Source of the DNA: Kaistia terrae
GTDB lineage: Bacteria; Pseudomonadota; Alphaproteobacteria; Rhizobiales; Kaistiaceae
NCBI RefSeq assembly: GCF_026344005.1
Contig: NZ_JAPKNH010000001.1
Location: 124,001-188,000 of the forward strand
Direction of reading: 5' to 3'
DNA length: 64,000 bases
Part shown: piece by piece, positions 33,779-43,566 of the stretch
How the letters are laid out: every line of letters begins with the position of its first letter
Numbering within the stretch: position 1 is the stretch's first letter
Translations under genes and position numbers: made by a program
Notes under the pieces: model-generated
Told to the model about the DNA's origin: nothing
The model's database searches: none
Seen by the model: the letters and a program-made list of their open reading frames with translations, nothing else

Positions 33779-34957
33779 TCAAGCCACCGCCTTGACGCGC
33801 TTTTCGATCCAGGTCGCGAGTCGCTCCAGCGCGGAATCAAGGATGGAGTCCTGCTTGGAGAAGCAGAAGCGCACGAAGGTCGAGGGCGCGTTGCCGTCAT
33901 AGAAGGCAGAGACCGGAACGGCTGTCACGCCCGCTTCCACGGTCATGCGCTGGCAGACCTCGACATCGCTCGCGGCAAGGCCGAGCGGCGCGATATCGGC
34001 GGTGACGAAATAGGTGCCGTCGCACGGCACGACGCCAAAGCCGAGACGCGCCAGTCCCGAAGCAAGGCGGTCGCGCTTCTTCGCCAGGTCACCGGCGAGG
34101 CCGGCGTAATACGCATCTTCCTTGGCCAAGCCATAGGCCACGGCCGTCTGAAGCGCAGCCGGCGTCGTGAAGGTGGTGAACTGGTGCGCCTTGGCGATCG
34201 GGTCGAGCAGTCGCGGCGTCGCCGTGACATAGCCGACCTTCCAGCCGGTCAGCGAAAAGGTCTTGCCGGCCGAGCCGATGCGGACGGTGCGCTCGCGCAT
34301 GCCCGGCAGCGTCATGAGCGGGATATGCTCACGGTCATCAAAAATGATGTGCTCATACACCTCGTCGCAGATCGCATAGGCGTCGAAGCGCACGCACAGC
34401 TCCGCGATCAATCCCAGCTCTTCGCGGGTAAAAACCTTGGCGGCGGGGTTCATCGGATTGTTGAGCAACACCGCCTTGGTCTTGTCGGAGAAGGCGGCGG
34501 CGAGTTCGTCGGCGTCGAGCTTCCAGTGCGGCGGCGTCACGCGCACGAGCTTCGCAATACCGCCCGCCCGGCGTACCAGCGGCAGATAGCAGTCATAGAG
34601 CGGCTCGATGAGCACAATCTCGTCGCCCGGCTCGATCAGCGAGGTGATGATATCGGCGAGCGCTTCCGTGGCGCCGGAGGTGACCAGAACCTCGGTCTTC
34701 CAGTCGACATCGAGATCGTAGAAGCGCTTGTTGGCCGCGGCCACAGCCTGGCGCAGCGCCGGCACGCCCATCATCGGTGGGTACTGGTTCGGCCCGGCGA
34801 TCAGCGCCTCGGCCGCCATCCGGCGCACGTCCTCCGGTCCGTCGACATCGGGAAACCCCTGGCCGAGATTGATGGAGCCGTGTTCGATCGCAAGCCGCGA
34901 CATCACCTCGAAGATGGTGGTCGGAAGGCCGGTATAGACGGGATTGGTCGGTTTCAT
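33779..34957 (-). CDS. Class I/II PLP-dependent aminotransferase
   Basis: This 392-residue protein has the fold-type I aminotransferase plan: GSINLGQGFPDVDGPEDVR near the N-terminus, the NNPMNPAAKVF segment, the cofactor aspartate region YAICDEVYEHIIF and the PLP lysine in GSAGKTFSLTGWKVGY. The C-terminal VRFCFSKQ arginine would bind the substrate carboxylate. It resembles kynurenine/methionine-type or N-succinyl-diaminopimelate aminotransferases; the substrate cannot be decided here. The ATG at 34957 follows a ggag site. It is a single-gene unit. Confidence 0.86.
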   Translation of the reverse strand: MKPTNPVYTGLPTTIFEVMSRLAIEHGSINLGQGFPDVDGPEDVRRMAAEALIAGPNQYPPMMGVPALRQAVAAANKRFYDLDVDWKTEVLVTSGATEALADIITSLIEPGDEIVLIEPLYDCYLPLVRRAGGIAKLVRVTPPHWKLDADELAAAFSDKTKAVLLNNPMNPAAKVFTREELGLIAELCVRFDAYAICDEVYEHIIFDDREHIPLMTLPGMRERTVRIGSAGKTFSLTGWKVGYVTATPRLLDPIAKAHQFTTFTTPAALQTAVAYGLAKEDAYYAGLAGDLAKKRDRLASGLARLGFGVVPCDGTYFVTADIAPLGLAASDVEVCQRMTVEAGVTAVPVSAFYDGNAPSTFVRFCFSKQDSILDSALERLATWIEKRVKAVA

Positions 34958-35331
34958 CAGGTACTCCACTCGGCGCGGGAGATTATGGCGCGCGTCTCGC
35001 CCGCGCAAGCAATGGCGTGCCTTCGATACACCGCGTCGCAGGTGGGATTCTCTCAGGCCCGCTTCCGCCGACGTCGACGGGCGAGATTTTTCTTCGATCA
35101 CCTGAAACCGTTTCCGTGTAGCTCCGTATAAGGTAGCAGAAGGACGTTTCGGACAAAATCACGACAAGCTTGGAATTGGCTTCGGATCGAAGGCGCACGG
35201 AAACACGTGTGGTTTCAGTCGACGATATAGCTTTGCCGAATTCCAGTTTGCTTGGGTGTCTGATGCGTGACTTCGAAAATTAGATCTGGTTTGGCGTTTG
35301 GGATGATCCCGACGTTACAGGAGGAAGTCTA

Positions 35332-35901
35332 ATGTCTCGTTTTGCCAATATCGTCCGTGCAGCTGCTGTCGCTACCATTGCCTTCGGCGGCGTTGCCACC
35401 GTCGCAACCCCCAGCTTTGCCAAGACCGTGATGGTCGGCGGCGCGGCGATGTATCCCAACAAGAACATCATCGAGAACGCGGTCAACTCCAAGGATCACA
35501 CGACGCTGGTCGCAGCCGTCAAGGCAGCCGGTCTTGTCGACACGCTGTCGGGCGCCGGTCCGTTCACCGTCTTCGCACCGACCAACGAGGCCTTCGCCAA
35601 GCTGCCGAAGGGCACCGTCGAGACGCTGCTCGAGCCCGCCAACAAGGACAAGCTGACCGCCGTCCTGACCTATCACGTCGTACCGGGCAAGCTCTCTGCC
35701 GCCGATATCATGGCCGCCGCGAAGAAGATGAACGGCATGGCGGAATACAAGACCGTGCAGGGCGAGTCGCTCAAGATCCAGGTCGACGGCAAGAAGGTCT
35801 GGGTCATCGACTCCAAGGGTGACAAGGCGCAGGTCACGATTGCCGACGTCAACCAGTCGAACGGCGTGATCCACGTCATCAACGCCGTCCTGATCCCGTA
35901 A
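35332..35901 (+). CDS. Secreted fasciclin (FAS1) domain protein
   Basis: This 189-residue protein has a signal peptide (about residues 1-33, ending TPSFA) and one FAS1 domain (about 45-187) with the signature motifs [27 protein letters not shown] and [16 protein letters not shown]1 domains mediate adhesion or surface interactions. The gaggaagt ribosome site is strong. It lies 1.7 kb from a SigK/RskA-type sigma pair; in Mycobacterium the fasciclin proteins MPT70/MPT83 are controlled by SigK-RskA, so a similar link is possible. Confidence 0.9.
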   Translation: MSRFANIVRAAAVATIAFGGVATVATPSFAKTVMVGGAAMYPNKNIIENAVNSKDHTTLVAAVKAAGLVDTLSGAGPFTVFAPTNEAFAKLPKGTVETLLEPANKDKLTAVLTYHVVPGKLSAADIMAAAKKMNGMAEYKTVQGESLKIQVDGKKVWVIDSKGDKAQVTIADVNQSNGVIHVINAVLIP

Positions 35902-35911
35902 TTGTGCAAAC

Positions 35912-35937
35912 GGAACCCGGCCGCAAGGCCGGGTTCC
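35912..35937 (+). terminator. Hairpin after the fasciclin gene
   Basis: A perfect eleven-base stem (ggaacccggcc with ggccgggttcc) closes a GCAA tetraloop 10 bases after the stop. The following tctctgctctctg is only partly T-rich. Confidence 0.6.
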
Positions 35938-36068
35938 TCTCTGCTCTCTGATGGTCCGATCGGAGGCGAAAAAAAATCTGCAGCGGCCGAAACTTTCGAT
36001 CCACCGGCTGCGTAACTCGATAACAAGGTTGGCGATCTTGTCTCCGGCCTCCCGGCAGGCTTGTCGAC

Positions 36069-37091
36069 CTAACCGCGCGCGGATCGTTTCGGCGATGTGC
36101 GCACCGGCGCCGTTCCGGAGGCCGCCCCGCCCACCGGAACGGCGGCCGGCATTGTCAAGTTGCTCTTCGAATGACCACGTTTCGCGGACGCCCTGGCGTC
36201 GCCGACCGTTGCCGCATCGGCAAAGTCGGAATCGCGGAATTGATAGGCATCGATCCAGCGCAAATCGGAAGTCGCCCAGTCGATCAGGGTTGCCGATGCA
36301 GACAAAAGTCCCCGGGCCAATTGCTTGAATGGCCTCAAGAGCTCCCGGCGCAATTTCTTGATGCCCCGGAGTTTGCCCGGCGGCCTGTCGCGCCCGACGG
36401 CCAGCACCTTGTCGCGTGCCTCGACCAGGCTGCTTTTCAACGCGTCCAGCTTTGGCCCACGCCGGACGCTATCCTGGATCCCGGGAGCGGGGAGCATCTG
36501 ATAGATCGTCAGGCTATCGGCCAACCCATTCTGGTTGTCAAATATCAGGACGTCGATGCTCTCTTCGTATTTCGCCATCCGCGATAGGACGCGTCGGCAA
36601 AACTCTCTGGAGACGACGTAAAATCCGGTGCCAAGGTGGGTCGAGTAGATCCTGAACAACTTGCGGTCACCGACAATGTTCAGGCCGTTCCTGTTGATCC
36701 GGATCCTTCCGCTATCGTTGACGGTGTAGCAGCCGGTTTCCAGCTTGACGACATCGGCATCCGGCGGAATCCAAGCATCGCTGCAAAGATAATCCCTCAC
36801 ATTTCCGGCGAGATGCAGATCGTCCTCCAGGATGGCTGCGTAGCGATCTTCTCCTGCGGCGATCAGTTCAAGGCAATGCCGATGGCTCAGGAAGCAGGCC
36901 AGTTCGCCCCGGGTGAGGGCGGACCATCGGTCTGGCTTCGGCGCCACGAGTTCCTGAAACTCAGCGTCCGAGATGGCTTCCTTGTCCACTGCCGCGACGC
37001 GCACGAATTCGACGCCAACCCGATTCAATAGCGTGGTCATGTACTGAAGGCGCTGTGGCGCGCGATCCAGATTAATCAGGTAGCATTTCAA
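36069..37091 (-). CDS. Glycosyltransferase family 25 (LPS biosynthesis type)
   Basis: This 340-residue protein begins with MKCYLINLDRAPQRLQYM, the usual N-terminus of GT25 enzymes, read from a TTG start. The segments LACFLSHRHCLELI and YAAILEDDLHL (the metal-binding acidic motif) support a galactosyl- or glucosyltransferase acting on lipopolysaccharide or another surface sugar. The core domain ends near residue 190; the last 130 residues are basic, then Ala/Gly/Pro-rich, and have no recognised domain. Base composition is visibly lower in GC than in neighbours, suggesting acquisition by transfer. Confidence 0.8.
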   Translation of the reverse strand: MKCYLINLDRAPQRLQYMTTLLNRVGVEFVRVAAVDKEAISDAEFQELVAPKPDRWSALTRGELACFLSHRHCLELIAAGEDRYAAILEDDLHLAGNVRDYLCSDAWIPPDADVVKLETGCYTVNDSGRIRINRNGLNIVGDRKLFRIYSTHLGTGFYVVSREFCRRVLSRMAKYEESIDVLIFDNQNGLADSLTIYQMLPAPGIQDSVRRGPKLDALKSSLVEARDKVLAVGRDRPPGKLRGIKKLRRELLRPFKQLARGLLSASATLIDWATSDLRWIDAYQFRDSDFADAATVGDARASAKRGHSKSNLTMPAAVPVGGAASGTAPVRTSPKRSARG

Positions 37092-37250
37092 TTATGGTGC
37101 CCGTTCGGAAGTTTACGCAGCCCTTGCGTCGTGGAAACTCTTGGTCCGATCCCGGCTATTAGTCGATCGGACGAGGCGTGTGAACTCTGTTCACTCGCGT
37201 CGGTTGTCTTTGGCATCGGCAAGGCATGCCAGGCCCTGTGACATGTCAGC

Positions 37251-37658
37251 CTAGTAGGTGAGCATCGGCGGCAGATTTTTCGCCTGCTCGATCCAGTCTT
37301 CGACGATCTTTTCCGATGGGAGCTGGCGCACGAGCTTCTTCGCCGTGTTGATCTCGACCATCTTGGCGGTCAGATTGTCGGCCCGACGCGTCTTCAATTC
37401 CTTGACGGTGTCGACGCCGGCGGCTTCCAGCAGCTCGGAATATTCCTCCGCCACGCCCTTGATGCGCATCAGATCGGCCATGTTGGCCCATTTGAGGATC
37501 TTGCTTTCATCAAGACCGGACGTCGCGGCAAGCGCCTTTCGACCCTTCGGATCTTTCGCCTGCTCAAGAAGAGCGCCGGTCGTGCGGACTCCCACGGCAA
37601 TCAGCTTTTCTGCGAAGACAGGACCGATGCCTTCGATATCCTTGATCGGGTAAGACAT
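37251..37658 (-). CDS. DUF4332 domain protein (helix-hairpin-helix)
   Basis: This 135-residue protein is made of two similar helix-hairpin-helix units, starting IKDIEGIGPVFAEKLIAVGV and, later, MRIKGVAEEYSELLEAAGVDTVKEL. This is the DUF4332 plan, related to DNA-binding HhH folds. A role in nucleic-acid binding is likely but unproven. The ATG at 37658 follows an aggaga site. It is transcribed away from the HerA-like ATPase gene. Confidence 0.8.
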   Translation of the reverse strand: MSYPIKDIEGIGPVFAEKLIAVGVRTTGALLEQAKDPKGRKALAATSGLDESKILKWANMADLMRIKGVAEEYSELLEAAGVDTVKELKTRRADNLTAKMVEINTAKKLVRQLPSEKIVEDWIEQAKNLPPMLTY

Positions 37659-37847
37659 TCTCGAACTCTCCTGAGCGAATCCCAAGTGTTAGAAGTCTAG
37701 ATCGGGATGTTCGCCCGTGCGTTGCGCGATGGCAAGTCGTGTCGTCGCGTGGGCCGCGCGACGGTAGATTGCACGGAACGAATTGGGTTCTATAAGGTCG
37801 CAAGAGCCCTTCGATCCACGGAGCGGCGGCGCCAGAGGAATGTGTCG

Positions 37848-39416
37848 ATGCCGATGCTGGAAGCGGACAAGATCTATCTCGGGACGAGCGACAAGCCGGA
37901 ATACCTTCTGCTCGGCCTCGCCAACCGGCATGGACTGGTCACCGGCGCCACCGGCACGGGCAAGACCGTGACGTTGCAGGTGATGGCACAGGGCTTTTCC
38001 GACGCCGGTGTCCCGGTGTTCTGCGCCGACGTGAAGGGCGATCTCTCGGGCATCGCCGAGGCGGGCGAGGCGAAGGATTTTCTCCTGAAGCGGGCAGAGG
38101 AAATCGGCTTCAAGGACGAATACAAGTTCGGCGCCTGCCCGACGATCTTCTGGGATCTGTTCGGCCAGCAGGGTCACCCGATCCGCACCACGGTGAGCGA
38201 GATGGGGCCGCTGCTTCTGGCGCGGTTGATGAACCTCAATGATACGCAAGAGGGCGTGCTGACCATCGCCTTCCGCGTCGCCGATGAGGAAGGCCTGCTG
38301 CTGCTGGACCTCAAGGATCTGCGCGCCATGCTCGGCTTCATGGCCGAGAACGCCGATCGCATCCAGGCGAAATACGGCAACGTCACCAAGGCTTCGGTCG
38401 GCGCGATCCAGCGCCAGCTGCTTGTTTTGGAAAACCAGGGAGGCGATTCGTTCTTCGGCGAACCAGCGTTGAACATCGCCGATTTGATGCGCACGACGAC
38501 GGACGGTCGCGGCATGGTCAACGTGCTCGCCGCCGACAAGCTGATGAATTCGCCGCGCCTTTACGCCACCTTCCTGCTCTGGCTGCTGTCGGAGCTGTTC
38601 GAGGTGCTGCCGGAAGTCGGCGATCCGACCAAGCCGCGCCTGGTCTTCTTCTTTGATGAAGCGCATTTGCTGTTCGACGAGGCGCCGAAGGCGTTGCTCG
38701 AAAAGGTCGAGCAGGTGGTGAAGCTGATCCGCTCGAAGGGCGTCGGCGTCTATTTCGTCACCCAGAACCCGCTCGACGTGCCGGACAGCGTGCTGTCGCA
38801 GCTGGGCAATCGCGTCCAGCACGCGCTGCGCGCCTACACGCCGCGCGACCAGAAGGCGGTCAAGGTCGCGGCCGATACGTTCCGGCCCAATCCCGCCTTC
38901 AAGACGATGGATGTGATCACCCAGCTGGCCGTCGGCGAGGCGCTGGTCTCGACGCTGGAGCCGAAGGGCGTGCCCAGCATCGTCGCGCGGACCTTCATCC
39001 GTCCGCCGTCCTCGCGCATCGGCCCGGTGACAGAGGCCGAGCGCCGCCAGATCATCGCCACGAGCCCGATCGGCATCGCCTATGACAAGACCATCGATCG
39101 CGAGTCGGCCTATGAGATCCTCGGCCGCCAGGTGGCGGCCAACGCTCCGGCTGAGCCCGATGCCAGCGCACCGCCGACGGCGAGCGGCTTCGATATCGGC
39201 GGCATTCTTGGTTCGCTACTCGGCACCGACAAGAAGCGCGGCGAGCGCTTCACCGCAACCCAGCGCGTCGCGCGTGACGTGACGCGCACCGTCACAAACC
39301 GAGTGGCGGGGGATATGGCTGCCAGTATCGGCAAGAGCGTCGCCGGCTCGATCGGCGGCTCGGTCGGCCGCTCCATCGTGCGCGGCGTGCTTGGCAGCAT
39401 CCTGCGCACACGCTGA
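37848..39416 (+). CDS. HerA-like helicase/ATPase, DUF853 (YjgR family)
   Basis: This protein of about 522 residues is a P-loop ATPase of the HerA/FtsK group. Walker A is VTGATGTGKTVTL, Walker B RLVFFFDEAHLLFD, and the sensor region includes VGVYFVTQNPLDVPDSVLSQLGNRVQHALR. The C-terminal 60 residues are Gly/Ser/Ala-rich (SIGKSVAGSIGGSVGRSI). E. coli YjgR is similar and its role is not settled. The ATG at 37848 is chosen for the agagga site nine bases upstream; a GTG at 37842 and an ATG at 37854 are alternatives. Confidence 0.87.
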   Translation: MPMLEADKIYLGTSDKPEYLLLGLANRHGLVTGATGTGKTVTLQVMAQGFSDAGVPVFCADVKGDLSGIAEAGEAKDFLLKRAEEIGFKDEYKFGACPTIFWDLFGQQGHPIRTTVSEMGPLLLARLMNLNDTQEGVLTIAFRVADEEGLLLLDLKDLRAMLGFMAENADRIQAKYGNVTKASVGAIQRQLLVLENQGGDSFFGEPALNIADLMRTTTDGRGMVNVLAADKLMNSPRLYATFLLWLLSELFEVLPEVGDPTKPRLVFFFDEAHLLFDEAPKALLEKVEQVVKLIRSKGVGVYFVTQNPLDVPDSVLSQLGNRVQHALRAYTPRDQKAVKVAADTFRPNPAFKTMDVITQLAVGEALVSTLEPKGVPSIVARTFIRPPSSRIGPVTEAERRQIIATSPIGIAYDKTIDRESAYEILGRQVAANAPAEPDASAPPTASGFDIGGILGSLLGTDKKRGERFTATQRVARDVTRTVTNRVAGDMAASIGKSVAGSIGGSVGRSIVRGVLGSILRTR

Positions 39417-39435
39417 TCGCCGACGACGGACACAA

Positions 39436-39472
39436 AAAAATCCCCGGAGCGAAACTCCGGGGATTTTCTTTA
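39436..39472. terminator. Bidirectional terminator between HerA-like and GST genes
   Basis: A perfect eleven-base stem (aatccccggag, 39439-39449, with ctccggggatt, 39455-39465) has a T-run on each strand (ttttcttta on plus; the A-run 39433-39440 on minus). It can end transcription of both convergent genes. Confidence 0.85.
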
Positions 39473-39495
39473 TTCGCGAGACAAACGCTGTCCGA

Positions 39496-40104
39496 TCAGG
39501 CGGCGGCGCGCAGGCCTTCAGCCTCGAGCGCCTGCTGGACCGCCGGACGGGCGGCGACGCGGTCGAAATAGGCGTCCAGCTTGGAGCCGACGTCGAACTT
39601 GAAGCTCTTGGCCCAGCGCAGCACCGTGAACAGATAGCCATCGGCCACGCTGAAATTCTCGCCCATCAGGTAGGGCTTGTCGCCCAGTGCTTCGGTCAGA
39701 TAGGCGAAGCGCAGCGTCAGGCGTTCCTTGACGCTCTTCTTGGCTTCCTCATTCGTCGCCGGGTTGAACAGCGGGCTGAAGCCCTTGTGCAGCTCGGTCG
39801 AGATGAAGGCGAGCCAATCCATCAGCTGGTAGCGCTCGCGGGTGCCGAAGGCGGGGGCAAGGCCGGACTTCGGCACGAGATCGGCGATCATCTGGACGAT
39901 GACCGGGCCCTCGGTGACGATGCTGCCGTCTTCAAGCTCCAGCGCGGGAACATAGCCCTTCGGATTGATTGCCTTGAAGTCGCCGCCGCTCTCGGTTGCC
40001 TTGTCGCGCAGGTCCACCTTGACGATGTCGAAAGGCAGGCCGGCTTCGCGCAGGGCGATATGGGGCGAGAGCGAACACGCGCCCGGAGCGTAGAAGAGCT
40101 TCAT
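39496..40104 (-). CDS. Glutathione S-transferase, beta-class-like
   Basis: This 202-residue protein has an N-terminal thioredoxin-like domain beginning MKLFYAPGACSLSPHIALREAGL, where the cysteine at position 10 is the characteristic residue of bacterial beta-class GSTs. The cis-proline segment NPKGYVPALELEDG and the TEGPVIVQMIAD glutathione-binding segment follow. The helical C-terminal domain spans about residues 85-200. It would conjugate or reduce electrophiles and peroxides with glutathione. ATG at 40104 is preferred to an adjacent TTG at 40107. Confidence 0.87.
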   Translation of the reverse strand: MKLFYAPGACSLSPHIALREAGLPFDIVKVDLRDKATESGGDFKAINPKGYVPALELEDGSIVTEGPVIVQMIADLVPKSGLAPAFGTRERYQLMDWLAFISTELHKGFSPLFNPATNEEAKKSVKERLTLRFAYLTEALGDKPYLMGENFSVADGYLFTVLRWAKSFKFDVGSKLDAYFDRVAARPAVQQALEAEGLRAAA

Positions 40105-40134
40105 CAATCACATCCTAGGGGAGAGGCCGTCACG

Positions 40135-40170
40135 GACGGCGGGAATGGTTTGGACGGCGGGAATGGTTTG
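40135..40170. repeat. 18-bp perfect tandem duplication
   Basis: The unit gacggcgggaatggtttg occurs twice back to back (40135-40152 and 40153-40170) in the region between the GST and M20 peptidase genes. It looks like a recent slippage event. Confidence 0.85.
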
Positions 40171-40335
40171 TCGTCTCGACTTGATCTGTAAGGTGGGTAT
40201 TCCACCGATGCCACGCAATGCGGCGAATTGTGCTCACTCCGTCAACAAGCGCTTGCCTTTTCTTTTGTGGGCCTTGAGCGTATCAGGACCGTTTATCGCG
40301 CGTGCCTGCGCGCTCGTTTCCCCTGGAGCCCGCTC

Positions 40336-41733
40336 GTGTCCGATCGCCTCGCCGACGTTCTCGCCCATATCGATGCCGACATCGAAAACAGCCTCGAAAG
40401 GCTGTTCAAGCTCATCCGCGTCGAGAGCATTTCGACCGATCCCGCCTATGCCGGCGCCTGTCGCGAAGCAGCCGACATGATCGCCGCCGATCTTGCTTCG
40501 ATCGGCTTCGACGCCAGCGCGCGTCCGACCGCCGGTCACCCGATGGTCGTCGGCCACCAGGACGGCGGCAAGGGTCCGCGCGCCCTGTTCTATGGCCATT
40601 ACGACGTGCAGCCGGTCGACCCGCTGGAGCTTTGGGAAACCGCGCCGTTCGAGCCGCGCATCGTTACCGCCGCCGACGGCACCAAGCAGATCGTCGCCCG
40701 TGGCACCTCGGACGACAAGGGCCAGTTGATGACCTTCATCGAGGCGTTCCGCGCCTGGAAGGCCGTCACCGGCACGCTGCCGATCCCCGTCTCGATCCTG
40801 CTCGAGGGGGAGGAGGAGTCCGGCGGGCCAAGCCTCGTGCCGTTCATGCAGGCCAACAAGGACGAACTGGCCGCTGATTTCGCCTTTGTCTGCGACACCA
40901 ACATGTGGAACGCCAATACGCCGGCGGTCACCACCATGCTGCGCGGTCTGGTCGGCGAAGAGATCACCATCACCGCCGCATCGCGCGACCTGCATTCGGG
41001 CATGTATGGCGGCGCCGCCCGCAACCCGATCCACGTTCTCGTCTCGATCCTCGACGGCCTGCGTGACGAGAACGGCCGCGTCACGCTGCCGGGCTTCTAT
41101 GACGGCGTCGGCGAGATCCCCGACAGCACCCGCCAGCAGTGGCAGTCGCTCGGCTTCGATCCGGAAGCGTTCCTCGGCGAAGTCGGCCTTTCGATTCCCG
41201 CCGGCGAGACCGACCGCAGCGTGCTGGAGAAGATCTGGGCGCGGCCGACCTGCGAGGTCAACGGCATCTCGGGCGGCTATACCGGCAAGGGCTTCAAGAC
41301 GGTGATCGCCTCGCAGGCCTTCGCCAAGGTCTCGTTCCGCCTCGTCGACAAGCAGGATCCCGACAAGATCCGCGCCGCCTTCCGCGCCTATGTCCAGTCG
41401 AAGTTGCCGGCCGATTGCACCGTCGAATTCACCCAGCATGGCGGCTCGCCGGGCATCCGCCTGTCGGCTGATAACCCGGCGCTGGTGAAGACCCGCGCGG
41501 CGCTGACCGACGAGTGGGGCAATGAGTGCATGGTCGTCGGCTCCGGCGGTTCAATTCCTGTCGCCGGCGACTTCAAGACCGTGCTCGGCCTCGACGCACT
41601 GATGGTCGGCTTCGCACAGGAAAACGACCGCATCCATTCGCCGAACGAGAAATACAATCTCTCCAGCTTCCATGGCGGCATCCGCTCCTGGGCGCGTATT
41701 CTTTCAGCGCTGTCCGAGGAGGTCGCTTCGTGA
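40336..41733 (+). CDS. M20 family metallopeptidase (dipeptidase type)
   Basis: This 465-residue zinc peptidase has metal-site segments [23 protein letters not shown] (His and Asp), [10 protein letters not shown] (bridging Asp), [12 protein letters not shown] (catalytic Glu pair) and FVCDTNMW. The dimerisation domain lies at about residues 200-350, with [18 protein letters not shown]. The GTG start at 40336 has ggag upstream; the open frame extends to 40228 without coding signals. Substrates are probably dipeptides or N-acylated amino acids. Its stop overlaps the start of the LOG-protein gene (GTGA). Confidence 0.88.
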   Translation: MSDRLADVLAHIDADIENSLERLFKLIRVESISTDPAYAGACREAADMIAADLASIGFDASARPTAGHPMVVGHQDGGKGPRALFYGHYDVQPVDPLELWETAPFEPRIVTAADGTKQIVARGTSDDKGQLMTFIEAFRAWKAVTGTLPIPVSILLEGEEESGGPSLVPFMQANKDELAADFAFVCDTNMWNANTPAVTTMLRGLVGEEITITAASRDLHSGMYGGAARNPIHVLVSILDGLRDENGRVTLPGFYDGVGEIPDSTRQQWQSLGFDPEAFLGEVGLSIPAGETDRSVLEKIWARPTCEVNGISGGYTGKGFKTVIASQAFAKVSFRLVDKQDPDKIRAAFRAYVQSKLPADCTVEFTQHGGSPGIRLSADNPALVKTRAALTDEWGNECMVVGSGGSIPVAGDFKTVLGLDALMVGFAQENDRIHSPNEKYNLSSFHGGIRSWARILSALSEEVAS

Positions 41734-42308
41734 AGATCTGCGTTTTCTGCGGTTCGAGCGCCGGCTATCGGCCGGAATATCGCGATGCGGCGATGGCATT
41801 GGGACGCGCCATCGCGGATCGCGGTGCGGCGCTGGTCTATGGCGGCTCGAAGGTCGGGCTGATGGGCGCGGTCGCCGATGCGGCGCTGCTGGCCGGCGGC
41901 GAGGTGATCGGGGTGATCCCCGAGGCGCTGCGCGACAAGGAAATCGCCCATATCGGCCTGACGCAGCTGCATGTCGTCAGTTCGATGCATGAGCGCAAGC
42001 AGCTCATGGCCGACCTTTCGACCGGTTTCGTCGCGCTGCCGGGCGGGCTCGGCACGCTGGAGGAATTGTTCGAGATCTGGACCTGGGGCCAGCTCGGCTA
42101 CCACAAGAAGCCGGTCGGCCTGCTCGACGTCGCCAATTTCTACGAGAAGCTCGACGCCTTCCTCGATCACACCGTCGATGCCGGCTTCGTCCGCGCCGAG
42201 CACCGCGACATGCTGATCGTCGACGACAATCCGGTCACGCTGCTCGACCGCTATGAGAACTACCAGCCGGTGGCGCTGGCCAAATGGATCGGCCCGACGG
42301 AGCGCTGA
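41730..42308 (+). CDS. LOG family protein (TIGR00730), nucleotide 5'-monophosphate phosphoribohydrolase
   Basis: This 192-residue Rossmann-fold protein has the LOG signatures KICVFCGSS, the SMHERKQLM arginine-containing segment and [16 protein letters not shown]. In this family it releases a free base from nucleoside monophosphates, the reaction used to activate cytokinins in plants and some bacteria. The GTG start overlaps the upstream TGA, with gaggaggt ahead of it, so it is co-translated with the peptidase. Whether it acts on cytokinin or on AMP is not shown by the sequence. Confidence 0.88.
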   Translation: MKICVFCGSSAGYRPEYRDAAMALGRAIADRGAALVYGGSKVGLMGAVADAALLAGGEVIGVIPEALRDKEIAHIGLTQLHVVSSMHERKQLMADLSTGFVALPGGLGTLEELFEIWTWGQLGYHKKPVGLLDVANFYEKLDAFLDHTVDAGFVRAEHRDMLIVDDNPVTLLDRYENYQPVALAKWIGPTER

Positions 42309-42314
42309 ACCGCG

Positions 42315-43538
42315 TCAGGACAAAAGCCGCGCCCGCCGTTCGGTCAAGTAGGACCGGACGGCCGGGTCGGTTGCGAGCCTTATCGCGCGGTCATAGGCCT
42401 CGATAGCTTCGCCATGCGCATCGGTACGCGAAAGCAGATCCGCCCGCACCGCCCAGAACGGCTGGTAGGTCTCGACGCGGGCCGCATCGATTTCGGCCAG
42501 GAGCGCCAGCCCGGCCCTGACGCCATGCGCTTCCGCTGTTGCGGCCGCCCGGCTGACGGCGACGCCCAGACGTGGGGCACTGCGAAACAGCTTTTCGTAG
42601 AGCGCGGCGATGGTCGCGCGATCCGGCGCGCCGGTCAGCCGATGTCCGACATGGGCAGACTGAATCGCCGCCTCGAACTGGTACCGTCCCGGCTGCCCGA
42701 ACGCCGCGGCGCGGGCTAGCGTCGTCTCTGCCTCGGCAAGCCGCGTTCGCGACCACAGTGCAGCATCCTGCTTGGAAAGCGGCACATAGGCCCCGTCGCG
42801 CGCGCGACGAGCGTCTTTGCGCGCGTCGAGATGCAGCATCAGCGCCAGCAGGCCGAACGCTTCGGGTTCCTGCGGCATCCGTTCCGTCAATGTCCGTCCG
42901 AGCCAGAGGGCCTCGGCGGCGAGATCGTGGCGCTGGAGATCATTGTGCGCCCCATCCCATCCGCTGTTGAAGGTCGCATAGATCGCGGCGAGCACCGGCT
43001 CCAGCCGACCGGGGAGTTCGTGCGTTTCGGGCAGTTCGAAGCCGATGCCGGCGTCGCGGATCTTCACCTTGGCGCGGGTCAGCCGCCGCCCCATCGCATC
43101 CGGCGACACCACGAAGGCGGCGGCGATGCGGGCGGCGTTGAGGCCGAGCACGCTCTGCAGCATCAGCGGCGCATGAATGCCGGGATCAATCGCTGGATGG
43201 GCGCAGACGAACAGCAGCTTCAGCCGCTCGTCCGGGAAGCGCGGCGCCGCGAGATCGACTTCTCCGACAAGATCGGTAAGGAGAGCGAGCGAGCGCGACA
43301 ACGCAGCGTCGGTCGCCGACCGCCGCGTTCGGTCGATCAGGCGCCGCCGCGCGACGGCCAGCAACCAGGCCTCGGGCCGTTCCGGGATGCCTTGCTCGGG
43401 CCACTGCTCCAGCGCGGCGACAATCGCGTCGGCGAGCCCGTCCTCGGCCGCCTCGATGTCACGGCCGCGAGCGGAAAGAATGGCGACGAGCCGGCCGTAG
43501 CTCTCGCGAACCGCTTGCTCGACGCGTCCTGTCGCCAT
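42315..43538 (-). CDS. ECF42-type sigma factor with C-terminal TPR-like extension
   Basis: This 407-residue protein has sigma regions 2 and 4 in the first 180 residues (AAEDGLADAIVAALEQWPEQGIP and AAFVVSPDAMGRRLTRAKVKIR), then a long helical C-terminal extension (about 190-407) of the DUF6596/TPR-like type. The DGPF/YCII-family gene directly upstream in the same direction (43567-43920) is the hallmark partner of group ECF42. These sigma factors lack a classical anti-sigma factor, and the extension is thought to govern activity. The regulon is unknown. Confidence 0.86.
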   Translation of the reverse strand: MATGRVEQAVRESYGRLVAILSARGRDIEAAEDGLADAIVAALEQWPEQGIPERPEAWLLAVARRRLIDRTRRSATDAALSRSLALLTDLVGEVDLAAPRFPDERLKLLFVCAHPAIDPGIHAPLMLQSVLGLNAARIAAAFVVSPDAMGRRLTRAKVKIRDAGIGFELPETHELPGRLEPVLAAIYATFNSGWDGAHNDLQRHDLAAEALWLGRTLTERMPQEPEAFGLLALMLHLDARKDARRARDGAYVPLSKQDAALWSRTRLAEAETTLARAAAFGQPGRYQFEAAIQSAHVGHRLTGAPDRATIAALYEKLFRSAPRLGVAVSRAAATAEAHGVRAGLALLAEIDAARVETYQPFWAVRADLLSRTDAHGEAIEAYDRAIRLATDPAVRSYLTERRARLLS

Positions 43539-43566
43539 CAACGATCTCGCAACTTTGCCGGGATCC

